64,000 nt of DNA from Maribacter halichondriae (GCF_027474825.1 NZ_CP107030.1:744001-808000); one strand, 5' to 3'; numbered from the stretch's first letter, positions 25,103-34,648 are shown. Notes: generated by a model from the sequence alone, not told the origin. Made by a program: numbers and translations.

Positions 25103-26395
25103 TTAAACGGTTTCTGCTTTAAGTTCTTTTGCTTCTTGATCCGAATCTTTCGGAAGTAAAGTTGCATTCTTCAAACGCTTCATTCTTCTTTTTACGTTGC
25201 CGCGGATTACATAATGGTCAATGGTCGGTGCGAATACATTCATTAGAAGAATGGCCAAAAATACCCCTTCAGGATACGCCGGATTGAACACGCGTATCAT
25301 AACTGACATAAAACCGATTAAGAAGCCATAGATCCATTTTCCACGATTGGTCTGCGCACCGGTCACGGGGTCTGTCGCCATGTACACGATACCGAATGCC
25401 AAACCGCCTACAAGCAAATGTTTCCAAAAATCAAAACTCATCAGGCCATAAAAGCTACTGCTTTCGCCAATCCAGCCCCATTCAACGACCTGGTTGAAGA
25501 ACAGCCCCATCACCAAAGAGCCCAGCACGGCACTTACCATAATTCGCCAACTGGCGATTTTACTAAAGATTAAAAAGAGTCCGCCCAACAAAATCAAGAA
25601 GGTCGGGGTCTCACCTACCGACCCGGGAATAAAACCCCAAAAGGCGTCCCACATCGAATAGGACATTTCCGCACCCTTATTTTGTGCTAAAAAGCCTAAA
25701 ACTGTTTCTCCCGAAATCGCATCGACATTGGCTCCGTCGGCAATTTCTTGTGCACGTTCTACGGCGCCATGTACCCAAACCTTATCACCGCTCATCCAAG
25801 TCGGATAGGCAAAGAAAAGAAAGGCGCGAATGGTCAAGGCAGGGTTTAGGATATTCATTCCTGTACCGCCAAATACTTCTTTGCCAATAACCACACCGAA
25901 TACAACGGCAACAGCCAACATCCAAAGTGGTGTGTCGATAGGAACGATCAATGGCACCAACATACCAGTGACCAGATATCCTTCCTCAACTTCATGGCCC
26001 TTAATCACTGCGAAAATAAATTCCACCAAAAGCCCTATTCCATAGGAAACAACAACGAGCGGAAGAACTTTTACAATTCCAATCCAAAAATTGTCCCATG
26101 TCAAGAAATGCTCCATCACGGAGAAGTCTTGCGGAAAACCGTTGATCGCGGAATAATGTTGATAGCCTGCATTGAACATTGAGAACAATAGTACGGGCAC
26201 CAAGGCCATAATGACGGTATTCATGGTACGCTTCAAGTCATCTGCGGCACGAACGTGTGATCCATTGTGCGTAGTCTCATCGGGCGTAAACAAAAAAGTA
26301 TGGAGCGCATTGAATGCGGGCGCCATTTTCTTGCCGCGATAATGATGCTTGATAATGTGCAGTCTTTTCTTAAAAGTCAATCTTTTGTCGCTCAT
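25103..26395 (-). CDS. nqrB: Na+-translocating NADH:quinone reductase subunit B
   Basis: A 430-residue membrane subunit with about ten helices that carries a covalent FMN and the Na+ path. Recognisable parts: PDETTHNGSHVRAADDLKRT, EGYLVTGMLVPLIVPIDTPL, GKEVFGGTGMNILNPALTIR, AYPTWMSGD, MATDPVTGAQTNRGKWIYGF and NPAYPEGVFLAILLMN. The expected flavinylation site SGAT reads SGET here (residues 228-231), with the acceptor Thr231 kept. The gene follows nqrA by one base. Confidence 0.95.
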   Translation of the reverse strand: MSDKRLTFKKRLHIIKHHYRGKKMAPAFNALHTFLFTPDETTHNGSHVRAADDLKRTMNTVIMALVPVLLFSMFNAGYQHYSAINGFPQDFSVMEHFLTWDNFWIGIVKVLPLVVVSYGIGLLVEFIFAVIKGHEVEEGYLVTGMLVPLIVPIDTPLWMLAVAVVFGVVIGKEVFGGTGMNILNPALTIRAFLFFAYPTWMSGDKVWVHGAVERAQEIADGANVDAISGETVLGFLAQNKGAEMSYSMWDAFWGFIPGSVGETPTFLILLGGLFLIFSKIASWRIMVSAVLGSLVMGLFFNQVVEWGWIGESSSFYGLMSFDFWKHLLVGGLAFGIVYMATDPVTGAQTNRGKWIYGFLIGFMSVMIRVFNPAYPEGVFLAILLMNVFAPTIDHYVIRGNVKRRMKRLKNATLLPKDSDQEAKELKAETV

Positions 26396-26396
26396 A

Positions 26397-27749
26397 TTAT
26401 CCTATTTCTTTTTGCAAGAGATCAAGGCCCTCGCGAATAATCTGCTGATGTGGCTGTTTTGAGACACAAACGAATTCCGTTAGTGAAAAATCCTCGGGAG
26501 CTACTTCATAAAGCCCCAACTGCTCCATTTCGTCCAAGTCTTTGACCATACAAGCCTTCAAAAGCTGCATCGGGTAAATATCCATGGGGAATACCTTTTC
26601 GTACATTCCGGTTACCACAAATGCCCTGTGTTCGCCATTGGTATTGGTCGTCAGGTCATATTTTTTATTGGGTTGCAGCCATGAAAAAGTTAAGGCTCTA
26701 GTAGCGGAAATTTTGTTGAAAATGGGTTTGTTCCATCCGAAGAACTCATAGTCGTCCCCTTCGGGAATACAGGTTACCGTATTGTTGTAGTATCCGAGAT
26801 GGCCATCTTGTTTTGATTTAAGACCGGTAAGCACATCCCCATTGATAACCCGGAAATTTTCTCCGTTTACGCCACTGGCATACAAAAAGGTCGAAATTTC
26901 GGTTCCTATTTTCGTCGTATAATATTTAGGTTGTTTTACCGATGATCCGGCCAGAGCGACGATTCGCTCGGCATTGAACGTACCGGTCAACAAAAATTCG
27001 CCTATGATCACTAAATCTTGCGCACTGACCGTCCAGACCAATTCTCCTTTATTGATGGGGTCTATTTTATTGATGTGGGTTCCGACCAACCCCGCAGGAT
27101 GTGGCCCTGCAACTTTGTGCAATTCTATTCCGTTCAGGCCGGTCAATGGCGATTTCGCCGATTTCCCCACCGAAACATGTACCTTACCGGGAGTCATCTT
27201 CCCTAAGGCTGAAATTGCGGCTTGCAGCTCTTTTTCCTTTCCTTGGAGCACATAATCCAAATCGGCGGATAAAGGTGCTGTGTTGTATCCTGAAATAAAA
27301 ATAGCTTTCGGGGTCGTATCGGGGTCGGCTATTATATCGTAGGGACGTTGTTTAATGAATGGCCAACATCCTCCTTTTAGCAAATATTCCTTTACCTGAT
27401 GGGCCGATGCCTTTTCAAGATCGAGCTTGGAATGCTCCAAGGTGTCCTGTGTTTTATCGGCTAGTATTTTTAGGGTCAAAATACGTCTTCTGGCACCTCT
27501 TTCGATTTCAATAAGCTCACCGCTGACCGGTGAAACGAATAACATGTCCTCACGATTTTTATTATAAAAAAGTGCTTCGCCTGCTTTGATTTCTACACCT
27601 TCCTTGACCAACATTTTTGGAGTTATTCCGTGGAAATCGCTAAGATGTATTGCGTAAACATTGCTTAAAACGGCTTTTGAAGTAGTCTGCTCTGCGGCAC
27701 CGACAAGATTGATGTTCAAGCCCTTTTTAATCCGGATGTCTTTAGACAT
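26397..27749 (-). CDS. nqrA: Na+-translocating NADH:quinone reductase subunit A
   Basis: A 450-residue cytoplasmic peripheral subunit and the first gene of the operon. It has the N-terminal lipoyl/biotinyl-like segment (KIKAGLNI-like KKGLNINLVGAAEQ, VEIKAGEALFYNK), IADPDTTPKAIFISGYNTAP, AGPHPAGLVGTHINKIDPIN and the C-terminal CVSKQPHQQIIREGLDLLQ, all typical of NqrA. Its promoter probably lies at 27784-27791, back to back with the plug-gene promoter. Confidence 0.95.
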   Translation of the reverse strand: MSKDIRIKKGLNINLVGAAEQTTSKAVLSNVYAIHLSDFHGITPKMLVKEGVEIKAGEALFYNKNREDMLFVSPVSGELIEIERGARRRILTLKILADKTQDTLEHSKLDLEKASAHQVKEYLLKGGCWPFIKQRPYDIIADPDTTPKAIFISGYNTAPLSADLDYVLQGKEKELQAAISALGKMTPGKVHVSVGKSAKSPLTGLNGIELHKVAGPHPAGLVGTHINKIDPINKGELVWTVSAQDLVIIGEFLLTGTFNAERIVALAGSSVKQPKYYTTKIGTEISTFLYASGVNGENFRVINGDVLTGLKSKQDGHLGYYNNTVTCIPEGDDYEFFGWNKPIFNKISATRALTFSWLQPNKKYDLTTNTNGEHRAFVVTGMYEKVFPMDIYPMQLLKACMVKDLDEMEQLGLYEVAPEDFSLTEFVCVSKQPHQQIIREGLDLLQKEIG

Positions 27750-27783
27750 ATTATTGTAGACCTTAGGTTATCAAAATTTGGAG

Positions 27784-27791
27784 CAAAAATA
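27784..27791 (-). promoter_or_regulatory. -7 promoter element TATTTTTG for nqrABCDEF
   Basis: The plus strand reads CAAAAATA, an exact minus-strand TAnnTTTG match 34 bases before the nqrA start. It faces away from the plug-gene promoter at 27853-27882. Confidence 0.45.
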
Positions 27792-27852
27792 GTACTTAAA
27801 CGATAGTTTTCATAATTATTGCCCATAAATTTGGGTAGTATAACGATGTTAA

Positions 27853-27882
27853 TTTGTTCGGTATGCTTTTTGTTTACCTTTG
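27853..27882 (+). promoter_or_regulatory. Promoter with -33 TTTG and -7 TACCTTTG
   Basis: TTTG at 27853-27856 and TACCTTTG at 27875-27882 are 18 bases apart, the best two-part Bacteroidota sigma-A promoter in the window. The -7 element ends 19 bases before the ATG at 27902. Confidence 0.65.
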
Positions 27883-27901
27883 CCTAAAAAATAGCGGTTT
27901 T

Positions 27902-29146
27902 ATGCGCCAAAATCTTCAACAGATCTTCTTTCTACTATTGATGCCCTCTCTTTTTGCACAAGTTCAAGAAGAGGTAAATGCACCCGAGAATATCAAGTCG
28001 ATCATCTTTCGCGGACCAACGGAAGACCAGTTCCCCGTCGTGCAGATCGGAGAGTCCATTTATTTGGAATTCGATGATATTTTGGCCAATGAGCAAGATT
28101 ATTATTACAAAATAGTGCACTGCGACTATGACTGGACGCCTTCGTCCCTATTGAAATCACAATATCTAAGCGGTGTCGACAATCAAAGGATCATCGACTA
28201 CGGAAATAGCTATAACACCCTTCAACCTTATTCCAACTACCGACTGACCATTCCCAACGACAATGTTACGTTACGTGTATCAGGAAATTATCTTATCGAA
28301 ATTTACAATGACAGCTATGAGCTTCAATTTTCACGGAGATTTGTCGTGTATACCGATGCGGTTCGTGTCGGGGGCACCGTTAAGCGTTCGCGTGATTTTA
28401 ATTTTCTCAATGAGAAGCAAGTAGTCCAATTCAGCATAAACGCCGCGAATTTTCAAGTGGTCAACCCAAAGAAAGAGGTCAAGGTAGCCATCTTGCAAAA
28501 CCACTATTGGCCCACGGCCATTTTTGACGTGCCGCCACAGTTCACGTTAGGGGAAGAACTGGTCTACAAATATGATCAGGAAACCAGTTTTTTCGGAGGA
28601 AATGAATACTTCAATTTCGACACAAAGGACCTTCGTGCCCCAACCGCGGCCATTTCACATATAGAATTGCGTGATATCTATAATCATTTTCTGTTTTCAG
28701 ACCGATATCGCTTTGGTGAACCTTACACTTATTTTCCGGACATCAATGGTGACTTCGTCGTTCGAACGCTACAGGGGGAGGATATCTCAAGGGAAGCAGA
28801 ATATACCAACGTACATTTTAGTCTCCCATATGACGACCGACTAGGTCTCGATGAGGTTTTTGTTTTTGGTAAGTTCAATAATTACGTTCTTACCAATGTA
28901 AACCGAATGACCTATAACGAAGACAACGGTATGATGGAAGCCACCATAAAAATGAAACAAGGTTTTTATAACTATAAATATGTGGTAAAACGGGAAAATG
29001 GCGATATCGAACTTAATACCGTGGGAGGCAACTTCCATTTTACCGAGAACAACTATCTTATCTTGGTCTATTATCGCAATTTTGGAGACCTTTACGACAG
29101 TATTATAGGCGTAGGTTCAGCAAACTCCAGGAATATTAGTAATTAG
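27902..29146 (+). CDS. DUF5103 protein, T9SS plug-like
   Basis: A 414-residue exported protein from ATG 27902 (signal FFLLLMPSLFAQ). The frame stays open 16 codons upstream, but that part covers the promoter. Motifs: ENIKSIIFRGPTEDQFPVVQ, YKIVHCDYDWTPSSLLKSQY, YSNYRLTIPN, SGNYLIEIYND, VKVAILQNHYWPTAI, YNYKYVVKRENG. This is the DUF5103 family; a member in Flavobacterium johnsoniae was identified as the Plug that closes the periplasmic side of the SprA translocon. The identity as plug is family knowledge; whether this paralogue does the same is inferred. Confidence 0.85.
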   Translation: MRQNLQQIFFLLLMPSLFAQVQEEVNAPENIKSIIFRGPTEDQFPVVQIGESIYLEFDDILANEQDYYYKIVHCDYDWTPSSLLKSQYLSGVDNQRIIDYGNSYNTLQPYSNYRLTIPNDNVTLRVSGNYLIEIYNDSYELQFSRRFVVYTDAVRVGGTVKRSRDFNFLNEKQVVQFSINAANFQVVNPKKEVKVAILQNHYWPTAIFDVPPQFTLGEELVYKYDQETSFFGGNEYFNFDTKDLRAPTAAISHIELRDIYNHFLFSDRYRFGEPYTYFPDINGDFVVRTLQGEDISREAEYTNVHFSLPYDDRLGLDEVFVFGKFNNYVLTNVNRMTYNEDNGMMEATIKMKQGFYNYKYVVKRENGDIELNTVGGNFHFTENNYLILVYYRNFGDLYDSIIGVGSANSRNISN

Positions 29147-29229
29147 GCCTCCCCGAATTCTACTCATGGAGGAGGAAACGAATTAGATTACCATTTGGAG
29201 CATTTTTATTTCGTATTATTGAAATACAA

Positions 29230-30351
29230 ATGACAAACAAACCGACCATACCATCAGCCGGGCGCTATAAACTTCAATATCGGGGTACCGAATGCACGAA
29301 CTGCGGCCATCCATTGGATATGAGCGACAAATTCTGCCCGAACTGTTCACAGGCCAATAGCACTAAAAAATTATCCCTAAAAGACTTTTTCGACGAATTT
29401 TTTTCGTCAATCATTTCCTACGACTCGAAATTGTTCAATACGCTCTCGGTGATGTTGTGGCGGCCCGGAAAAATAACCCGAGATTACATCAACGGCAAGC
29501 GGGTCTCTTATACCAATCCGTTCCGGTTTTTATTAAGTTTGACCATTATTTACTTTTTAATGATGACCGTTGGCGGGGATTTTTCAGGCCTCGACCGAAT
29601 CAATCTGGACGGCAATGAACTAAACGATATAAAGGTCAAGGAAGGAATTTTAGATATAACGGTAAAAGATGAAGACGCCGATGTCCAAGCCATACTGGAT
29701 TCCGTTCCCGACCTGGGATTCATCGCAAATGCAATCGCCCGAAAGGACTCGATTATGCTGGCCGACCCAAACGCACATTATGACAGCATTGCCCAAGAAG
29801 GTTTTCTAACACGTTTCTTTGAAAAAAGAGAACTTTTCGGCCTCTTATTGGACAAGGAAAAAATTGTAGGGTATACAGATCTGAAACCCAAATACAAGAT
29901 TCCCGATTCGCGCGAAAACCAGGCCTCCTTCAATGTAGCGCGAAGCTTTTCTAGGGTGAAAAAGGAACCCAGCGCCTTTATAACCTCATCGATTTCAAGG
30001 CTGCCCTTTGCCATATTCTTCTTTTTGCCGCTCTTCGCGCTCTTCATTTGGCTGGCGTACATCAGAAAAAAATACAATTATACCGATCATCTGGTCTTTA
30101 GCTTTCACAATACCTCATTGTTGTTTATCTTGCTCATTATTAGCTATTTGATAGATTCAATTTTTGACATCGACAGTAGTTGGTTCTTTCTTTTAGTGTT
30201 TTTGATTTATCTGTTTATAGGCATGAAAAGATTCTATGGACAGGGCATATTCAAAACAAGTATTAAATACGTGTTTTTGAATATGATTTTTTTTATATTG
30301 GCAATGTTTTCAATGTTGATTTTTTTCGCAGGAAACATTTTTACTTTTTAG
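29230..30351 (+). CDS. DUF3667 family membrane protein with zinc ribbon
   Basis: A 373-residue protein. The N-terminus has a CxxC...CxxC zinc ribbon (ECTNCGHPLDMSDKFCPNC). It is followed by LKDFFDEFFSSIISYDSKLF, the DUF3667 hallmark MLWRPGKITRDYINGKRVSY and a membrane helix (FLLSLTIIYFLMM). A long acidic extracytoplasmic stretch comes next, then four or five C-terminal helices. Function is unknown. It lies nine bases before apaG and may share its transcript. Confidence 0.8.
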   Translation: MTNKPTIPSAGRYKLQYRGTECTNCGHPLDMSDKFCPNCSQANSTKKLSLKDFFDEFFSSIISYDSKLFNTLSVMLWRPGKITRDYINGKRVSYTNPFRFLLSLTIIYFLMMTVGGDFSGLDRINLDGNELNDIKVKEGILDITVKDEDADVQAILDSVPDLGFIANAIARKDSIMLADPNAHYDSIAQEGFLTRFFEKRELFGLLLDKEKIVGYTDLKPKYKIPDSRENQASFNVARSFSRVKKEPSAFITSSISRLPFAIFFFLPLFALFIWLAYIRKKYNYTDHLVFSFHNTSLLFILLIISYLIDSIFDIDSSWFFLLVFLIYLFIGMKRFYGQGIFKTSIKYVFLNMIFFILAMFSMLIFFAGNIFTF

Positions 30352-30360
30352 ACCAAAACT

Positions 30361-30747
30361 ATGATTACACAAGTAACCAAAGGCATAAAGATTTCGGTGC
30401 AGACCAGTTTTGAAGGTACTTTCTTCAAAAACTACAAAATGCATTTTGCGTTCGGGTACACGATTACCATCGAGAACCAAAGCAAAGACTCCGTGCAGTT
30501 GACTTCACGCCATTGGGACATCTATGATGCCCTTAACGAAATGGAGACCTTAGATGGCGAAGGTGTTATTGGAAAGAAGCCAGTAATCAAACCCGGTGAA
30601 TCACATACGTATAATTCAGGCTGTCTTTTGGCTTCTCCTATCGGTGCGATGAAAGGCTATTATAACATGGTCAATTTTAGTTCTACCGAAAAGTTCAGGG
30701 TCTACATTCCTACCTTTAAGTTTAGTGCGCCTTTTGCGCTTAACTAA
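30361..30747 (+). CDS. apaG: ApaG family protein
   Basis: A 128-residue protein with the ApaG fibronectin-III-like fold: ITQVTKGIKISVQTSF at the start, FAFGYTITIENQSKDSVQL-type strands, SRHWDIYDAL, GEGVIGKKPVIKPGESHTYN, GCLLASPIGAMKGYYNMVNF and FKFSAPFALN at the end. These are the conserved positions (GEGVVGxQPxixPG). ApaG is linked to cobalt/magnesium resistance and stress in other bacteria; its biochemical role is unsettled. Confidence 0.9.
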   Translation: MITQVTKGIKISVQTSFEGTFFKNYKMHFAFGYTITIENQSKDSVQLTSRHWDIYDALNEMETLDGEGVIGKKPVIKPGESHTYNSGCLLASPIGAMKGYYNMVNFSSTEKFRVYIPTFKFSAPFALN

Positions 30748-30813
30748 AAACTAACATGACCCTTCAGAGGGAATTTTCGTATTTCTAAATTCGTACTTCT
30801 ACCTTCCATTGAT

Positions 30814-30821
30814 TACCTTTG
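30814..30821 (+). promoter_or_regulatory. -7 promoter element TACCTTTG before pruA
   Basis: This is an exact TAnnTTTG match 33 bases before the pruA ATG at 30855. Confidence 0.5.
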
Positions 30822-30854
30822 CGGTCTAATTTTTAACTTCAAAGTTTACGACTC

Positions 30855-32428
30855 ATGGGAAAAGGTTTTTTTCAAGTTCCAACGGCATATAACGAACCTA
30901 TAAAAAGTTATGCTCCAGGCTCTTCGGAGCGCGACGAAGTACTCAAACAATACAAATCATACTTTAAGGGCAAAGTAGATGTTCCGCTTTACATCGGAAG
31001 CGAGGAAATCAAAACAGGAAACATCAAACCGATGTCGCCTCCGCATGATCATAAACACATTGTCGGCACCTATCATTTGGCCGAAAAAAACATGTCACCA
31101 AGGCCATCAAAAATTGTTTGGATTCTAGAGATGCCTGGGCTAATCTCACTTGGGAGCAACGTGCCGCTATTTTCTTAAAAGCCGCGGAATTGATAGCAGG
31201 TCCATATCGCGCTAAAATCAATGCGGCGACCATGATCGCCCAATCGAAGAATATACATCAGGCAGAAATCGATGCCGCTTGTGAATTGATTGATTTTCTT
31301 CGGTTCAATGTGGAATACATGTCACAGATCTATGAGGAACAACCCGATTCTGCAGAAGGCATTTGGAACCGGGTAGAATATCGTCCGTTGGAGGGATTCG
31401 TCTATGCGATTACTCCATTCAATTTTACGGCCATTGCCGGTAACCTTCCCGCTAGTGCCGCCATGATGGGGAACGTCGTACTTTGGAAACCTAGCGATAG
31501 TCAGATATTCTCCGCAAAGGTCATAGTGGATGTTTTTAAGGAAGCTGGATTACCCGATGGTGTTATCAATGTGGTTTATGGAGATCCCGTTATGATTACC
31601 AAAACGATATTGGACAGTCCTGATTTTGCCGGAATCCATTTTACGGGCTCCACCCACGTCTTTAAAGAACTCTGGAAACAGATCGGCAATAACATTCACA
31701 ATTATAAGACCTATCCGAGAATCGTAGGCGAGACTGGTGGAAAAGATTTTATCGTTGCGCATCCTTCTGCAAAACCGGAACAAGTGGCTACAGCAATTAC
31801 CCGTGGAGCTTTTGAATTTCAAGGTCAAAAATGTAGTGCCGCGTCGCGTGTATATTTACCAAAGTCAACTTCCAAAGAAATTTTGGACCTGGTCAAAAAA
31901 GATATCAATTCGTTCAAAAAACCTGGATCCCCAGAAGACATGTCAAACTTCATTACGGCGGTCATCCACGAAGGGTCTTTCGATAAATTGGCAAAATATA
32001 TCGATCAGGCCGAAAAAGATAAAAATGCCGAAATTATTGCGGGCGGGAAATATGATAAAAGAAAGGGATATTTTATTGAACCCACCGTTATTTTGACCAC
32101 TGACCCACATTACACGACCATGGAAACAGAACTTTTCGGCCCCGTGGTAACTGTCTATGTTTATGAGGACAAAGATTGGTCAAAAACCCTGAAATTGGTT
32201 GATTCGACCTCTGAATATGCGCTGACCGGCGCCGTGCTTTCGCAAGATCGCTATGCCATCGATGAAGCGACCAAAGTATTACAGAATTGTGCGGGTAACT
32301 TTTACATCAATGACAAACCTACCGGTGCCGTTGTCGGGCAACAGCCTTTTGGTGGTGCCAGGGCATCGGGAACCAATGATAAGGCGGGCTCTGCGCAGAA
32401 TCTGTTGCGATGGGTTTCCCTAGATTGA
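30855..32428 (+). CDS. pruA: L-glutamate gamma-semialdehyde dehydrogenase (one-base break at 31084-31090)
   Basis: Oxidises glutamate semialdehyde/pyrroline-5-carboxylate to glutamate in proline catabolism. The N-terminus (GKGFFQVPTAYNEPIKSYAP, YIGSEEIKTGN) is in one frame up to HLAEKN. The rest, from AIKNCLDSRDAWANL on, is in the next. One more A in the A7 run at 31084-31090 gives AEKKHVTKAIKNCLDSRDAW and a 524-residue enzyme. Catalytic features are intact: AITPFNFTAIAGNLP, GETGGKDFIVAHPSA (Glu), FEFQGQKCSAASRVYLPKS (catalytic Cys), ETELFGPVVTVYVY and QPFGGARASGTNDKAG. The break is probably a sequencing error. Confidence 0.9.
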
Positions 32429-32594
32429 TCAAGGAAACTTTTGTCACGCCCGAAAATTACAGGTATCCTTTTTTGGGATGAAAACCTGTTAAAAGCTATT
32501 GAAAGTTGAGAATATTATATTGATTTTCATTACATTACAAATTCTATTATAATCCTTATTGAAAGGACAACACAATCAATTAAAACAAGTGAAA

Positions 32595-33107
32595 ATGAAA
32601 AAACTAGCAGTAGCATTCGCATTCGTGGTCTCTTTTGCCACCTATGCACAAGACAATTTAACGCAATCCACCATTCAGGGTGTATTGGCAGGCAATCAAG
32701 GGCAAGTAGTACAGTTGGCCGAAGCTTTTTCGGAGGAACAATATGATTGGCGCCCAATGGAAGGCGTAAATTCCGTTCGTGAAGCACTTTTACACGTTGC
32801 TGGTGCAAACTATTATTTGGCATCGAAAATGGGCTTTCCACCACCCGAAGATGTAGATGTTATGGGGCTGGGCAAGATAACCGGTAAAGAGAACGTCATT
32901 GCCGTCTTAAAGCAATCGAACGCATTCGTACTTGAAAAAGTCGCTATGGTCAAAAGCGAGCAATTTAACGAAGAAGTGGATTTCGGTTTTGCCAAAATGA
33001 ACAAACTCGGAGGTCTTTTGGCCGTCATGGAGCACAATGGCGAGCATAAAGGGCAATTGATCGCCTATGCAAGATCCAATGGTGTCGTACCGCCTTGGAG
33101 CAAATAA
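32595..33107 (+). CDS. Exported DinB-like superfamily protein
   Basis: A 170-residue protein from ATG 32595 (signal MKKLAVAFAFVVSFATYAQ); an upstream in-frame GTG/ATG region adds 12 unlikely residues. The mature part is a DinB-type four-helix bundle: AEAFSEEQYDWRPMEGVNSV, EALLHVAGANYYLASKMGF, GLLAVMEHNGEHKGQLIAYA, PPWSK. The His residues in LLHVA and in EHNGEHKGQ match the metal-binding triad of the family. The function is unknown; exported DinB-like proteins are common in Bacteroidota. A strong terminator follows. Confidence 0.75.
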   Translation: MKKLAVAFAFVVSFATYAQDNLTQSTIQGVLAGNQGQVVQLAEAFSEEQYDWRPMEGVNSVREALLHVAGANYYLASKMGFPPPEDVDVMGLGKITGKENVIAVLKQSNAFVLEKVAMVKSEQFNEEVDFGFAKMNKLGGLLAVMEHNGEHKGQLIAYARSNGVVPPWSK

Positions 33108-33131
33108 GAACGAATTTAAAATTTCATTTTG

Positions 33132-33166
33132 AAACCTCCGATGCCATATCATTCGGAGGTTTTTTT
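33132..33166 (+). terminator. Intrinsic terminator after the DinB-like gene
   Basis: A 10-bp perfect stem (AAACCTCCGA with its complement, arms 33132-33141 and 33153-33162) is followed directly by a T-run. Confidence 0.85.
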
Positions 33167-33274
33167 ATGGATTATGATACCGATTCAAAAATTCAATTTT
33201 GGCTCTGGGAAACTTGGCCCCGAAATGGTAACCATCCGTATAGTGCCCATCGTTTAGAAAACTAAATTTATGAA

Positions 33275-33282
33275 TATCTTTG
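33275..33282 (+). promoter_or_regulatory. -7 promoter element TATCTTTG
   Basis: This is an exact TAnnTTTG match 46 bases before the small lipoprotein gene at 33329. Confidence 0.45.
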
Positions 33283-33328
33283 TACCACGAATAAACGGAA
33301 CCAAAATTCCGGGAAAGTCCCTAAAGAA

Positions 33329-33721
33329 ATGATGCTAAAACAATCATTCTTTAAAAGAATAATTCTACTGATACTGGCTTCGCTAGCCATATACGCATGT
33401 TCCGACAATGACGATGGACAGAACACCATCTGCGGCGTTACAGACCCTACCGAGGAACTGAAATGGTTAAAGACAGAAATTACGTTACGAAAACGTGACG
33501 TTTCAGAAAATGCAAAGTACTATTATATTTCCCAAGCTGAGCTTGACGGAAAAACGGTTTTTCTATACCTCGATTGTGATTCAAAAGCGAATACCGCCCC
33601 ATCAGTATATGATTGCGAAGGAATGCTCTTAGGGGCAATCGGAAAAGAATTTACCCTCGAAGAATTCACAAATCACAGCGACATCTTCGTTCCGTTGAAT
33701 TTTGAATGTCAATCGGAATAG
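33329..33721 (+). CDS. Small lipoprotein of unknown function
   Basis: A 130-residue protein with a lipoprotein signal (ILLILASLAIYAC, lipidation Cys near 24) followed by an acidic SDNDDGQN linker. The mature part has four further cysteines (ICGVTDP, DCDSK, DCEGM, FECQSE), which may form disulfides. A segment KYYYISQAELDGKTVFLYLD has the look of small flavobacterial lipoproteins. I do not recognise a named family. It is flanked by a terminator and its own promoter, so it is a single-gene unit. Confidence 0.65.
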   Translation: MMLKQSFFKRIILLILASLAIYACSDNDDGQNTICGVTDPTEELKWLKTEITLRKRDVSENAKYYYISQAELDGKTVFLYLDCDSKANTAPSVYDCEGMLLGAIGKEFTLEEFTNHSDIFVPLNFECQSE

Positions 33722-33883
33722 GGCCCGTTAACACTAAGCCTAATCAATCCCTTTTACCACTGTTTTTTAGGTAATTATCAAAAATATGATACTGTTTACC
33801 ACAATTTTAATGTAAATTTAACGTTAAGTAATTGTAAATTATTCGTAACTTCAAGAAAAGTAAACGCTAAAAAGACAGAAAAA

Positions 33884-34012
33884 ATGAAGGCCAATACCTT
33901 TACCACTACACAAAAAAACAGTTCAACAGGGCTAATCAAAAGAGTACGGAACTATGTACTGGCCTATGCAAAAAAATGTCGCAATTCATATTTGCATATG
34001 TTGAGTATCTAG
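33884..34012 (+). CDS. Possible 42-residue basic peptide
   Basis: A short complete frame from ATG 33884 to TAG 34010-34012 lies in the gap between the lipoprotein gene and rsmG. It encodes a basic peptide (KANTFTTTQKNSSTGLIKRV, then RNYVLAYAKKCRNSYLHML). No promoter element of the TAnnTTTG type or recognisable family was found. Its stop lies one base before the convergent rsmG stop, which is some support for a real gene; chance is still plausible. Confidence 0.35.
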   Translation: MKANTFTTTQKNSSTGLIKRVRNYVLAYAKKCRNSYLHMLSI

Positions 34013-34013
34013 C

Positions 34014-34648
34014 TCAACCCTTAAATTTCATTGGCAGGTAGACTACTTTTTTGGTTTCAAAAAAATCCTCTTTGAAACAATCCGAAAGCTCGAAAACCTG
34101 TACCGTCTTATATTCGGCCAATTCTTCTTGTAAATCACCCCCTTTCAAATATAAAATTCCGTTTCGCCGTTCGTGAACGGATTCTTTTTTTACTCGCCCT
34201 TTTATCCATCGTACGAAAGTCGGCATAGCCGCTACCGCCCTACTGACCACGAAATCGTATTGGTCGTGCATGTCTTCTACGCGGGCATGAACGGCAGTAA
34301 CATTGGTCAATTCAAGTCCATCGATCACTTCTTGAACTACTTTAATTTTCTTTCTGATGGCATCCACTAATGTAAACTGCGTATCAGGAAAGAGAATTGC
34401 CAACGGAATTCCTGGGAACCCCCTCCGGTTCCTACATCCAAGACCGAGCTTCCGGGTTTGAAATGCTGAATTTTTGCGATTCCCAAAGAGTGTAATACAT
34501 GGCGTAGATAAAGTTCGTCGATGTCCTTTCTTGATACTACATTGATTTTTTGGTTCCAATCTTTGTAAAGCTCTTCCAACTGTAAAAATTGGCTTTTTTG
34601 AAGCTCGGATAAATTGGGAAAATATTGGAATATTAATTCGGCTTTCAT
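34014..34648 (-). CDS. rsmG: 16S rRNA (guanine527-N7)-methyltransferase (one-base break at 34419-34423)
   Basis: Methylates N7 of G527 in 16S rRNA. From ATG 34648 the N-terminal half reads AELIFQYFPNLSELQKSQF, WNQKINVVSRKDIDELYLRH, VLHSLGIAKI and GSSVLDVGTGGG. It then loses frame. The rest (GFPGIPLAILFPDTQFTLVD, RKKIKVVQEVIDGLELTNV, YDFVVSRAVAAMPTFVRW, GILYLKGGDL) continues in the next frame. One more base in the C5 run (G5 on the coding strand) restores the classical GTGGGFPGIPLAI and about 211 residues. It is divergent from the desaturase gene. Confidence 0.9.
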
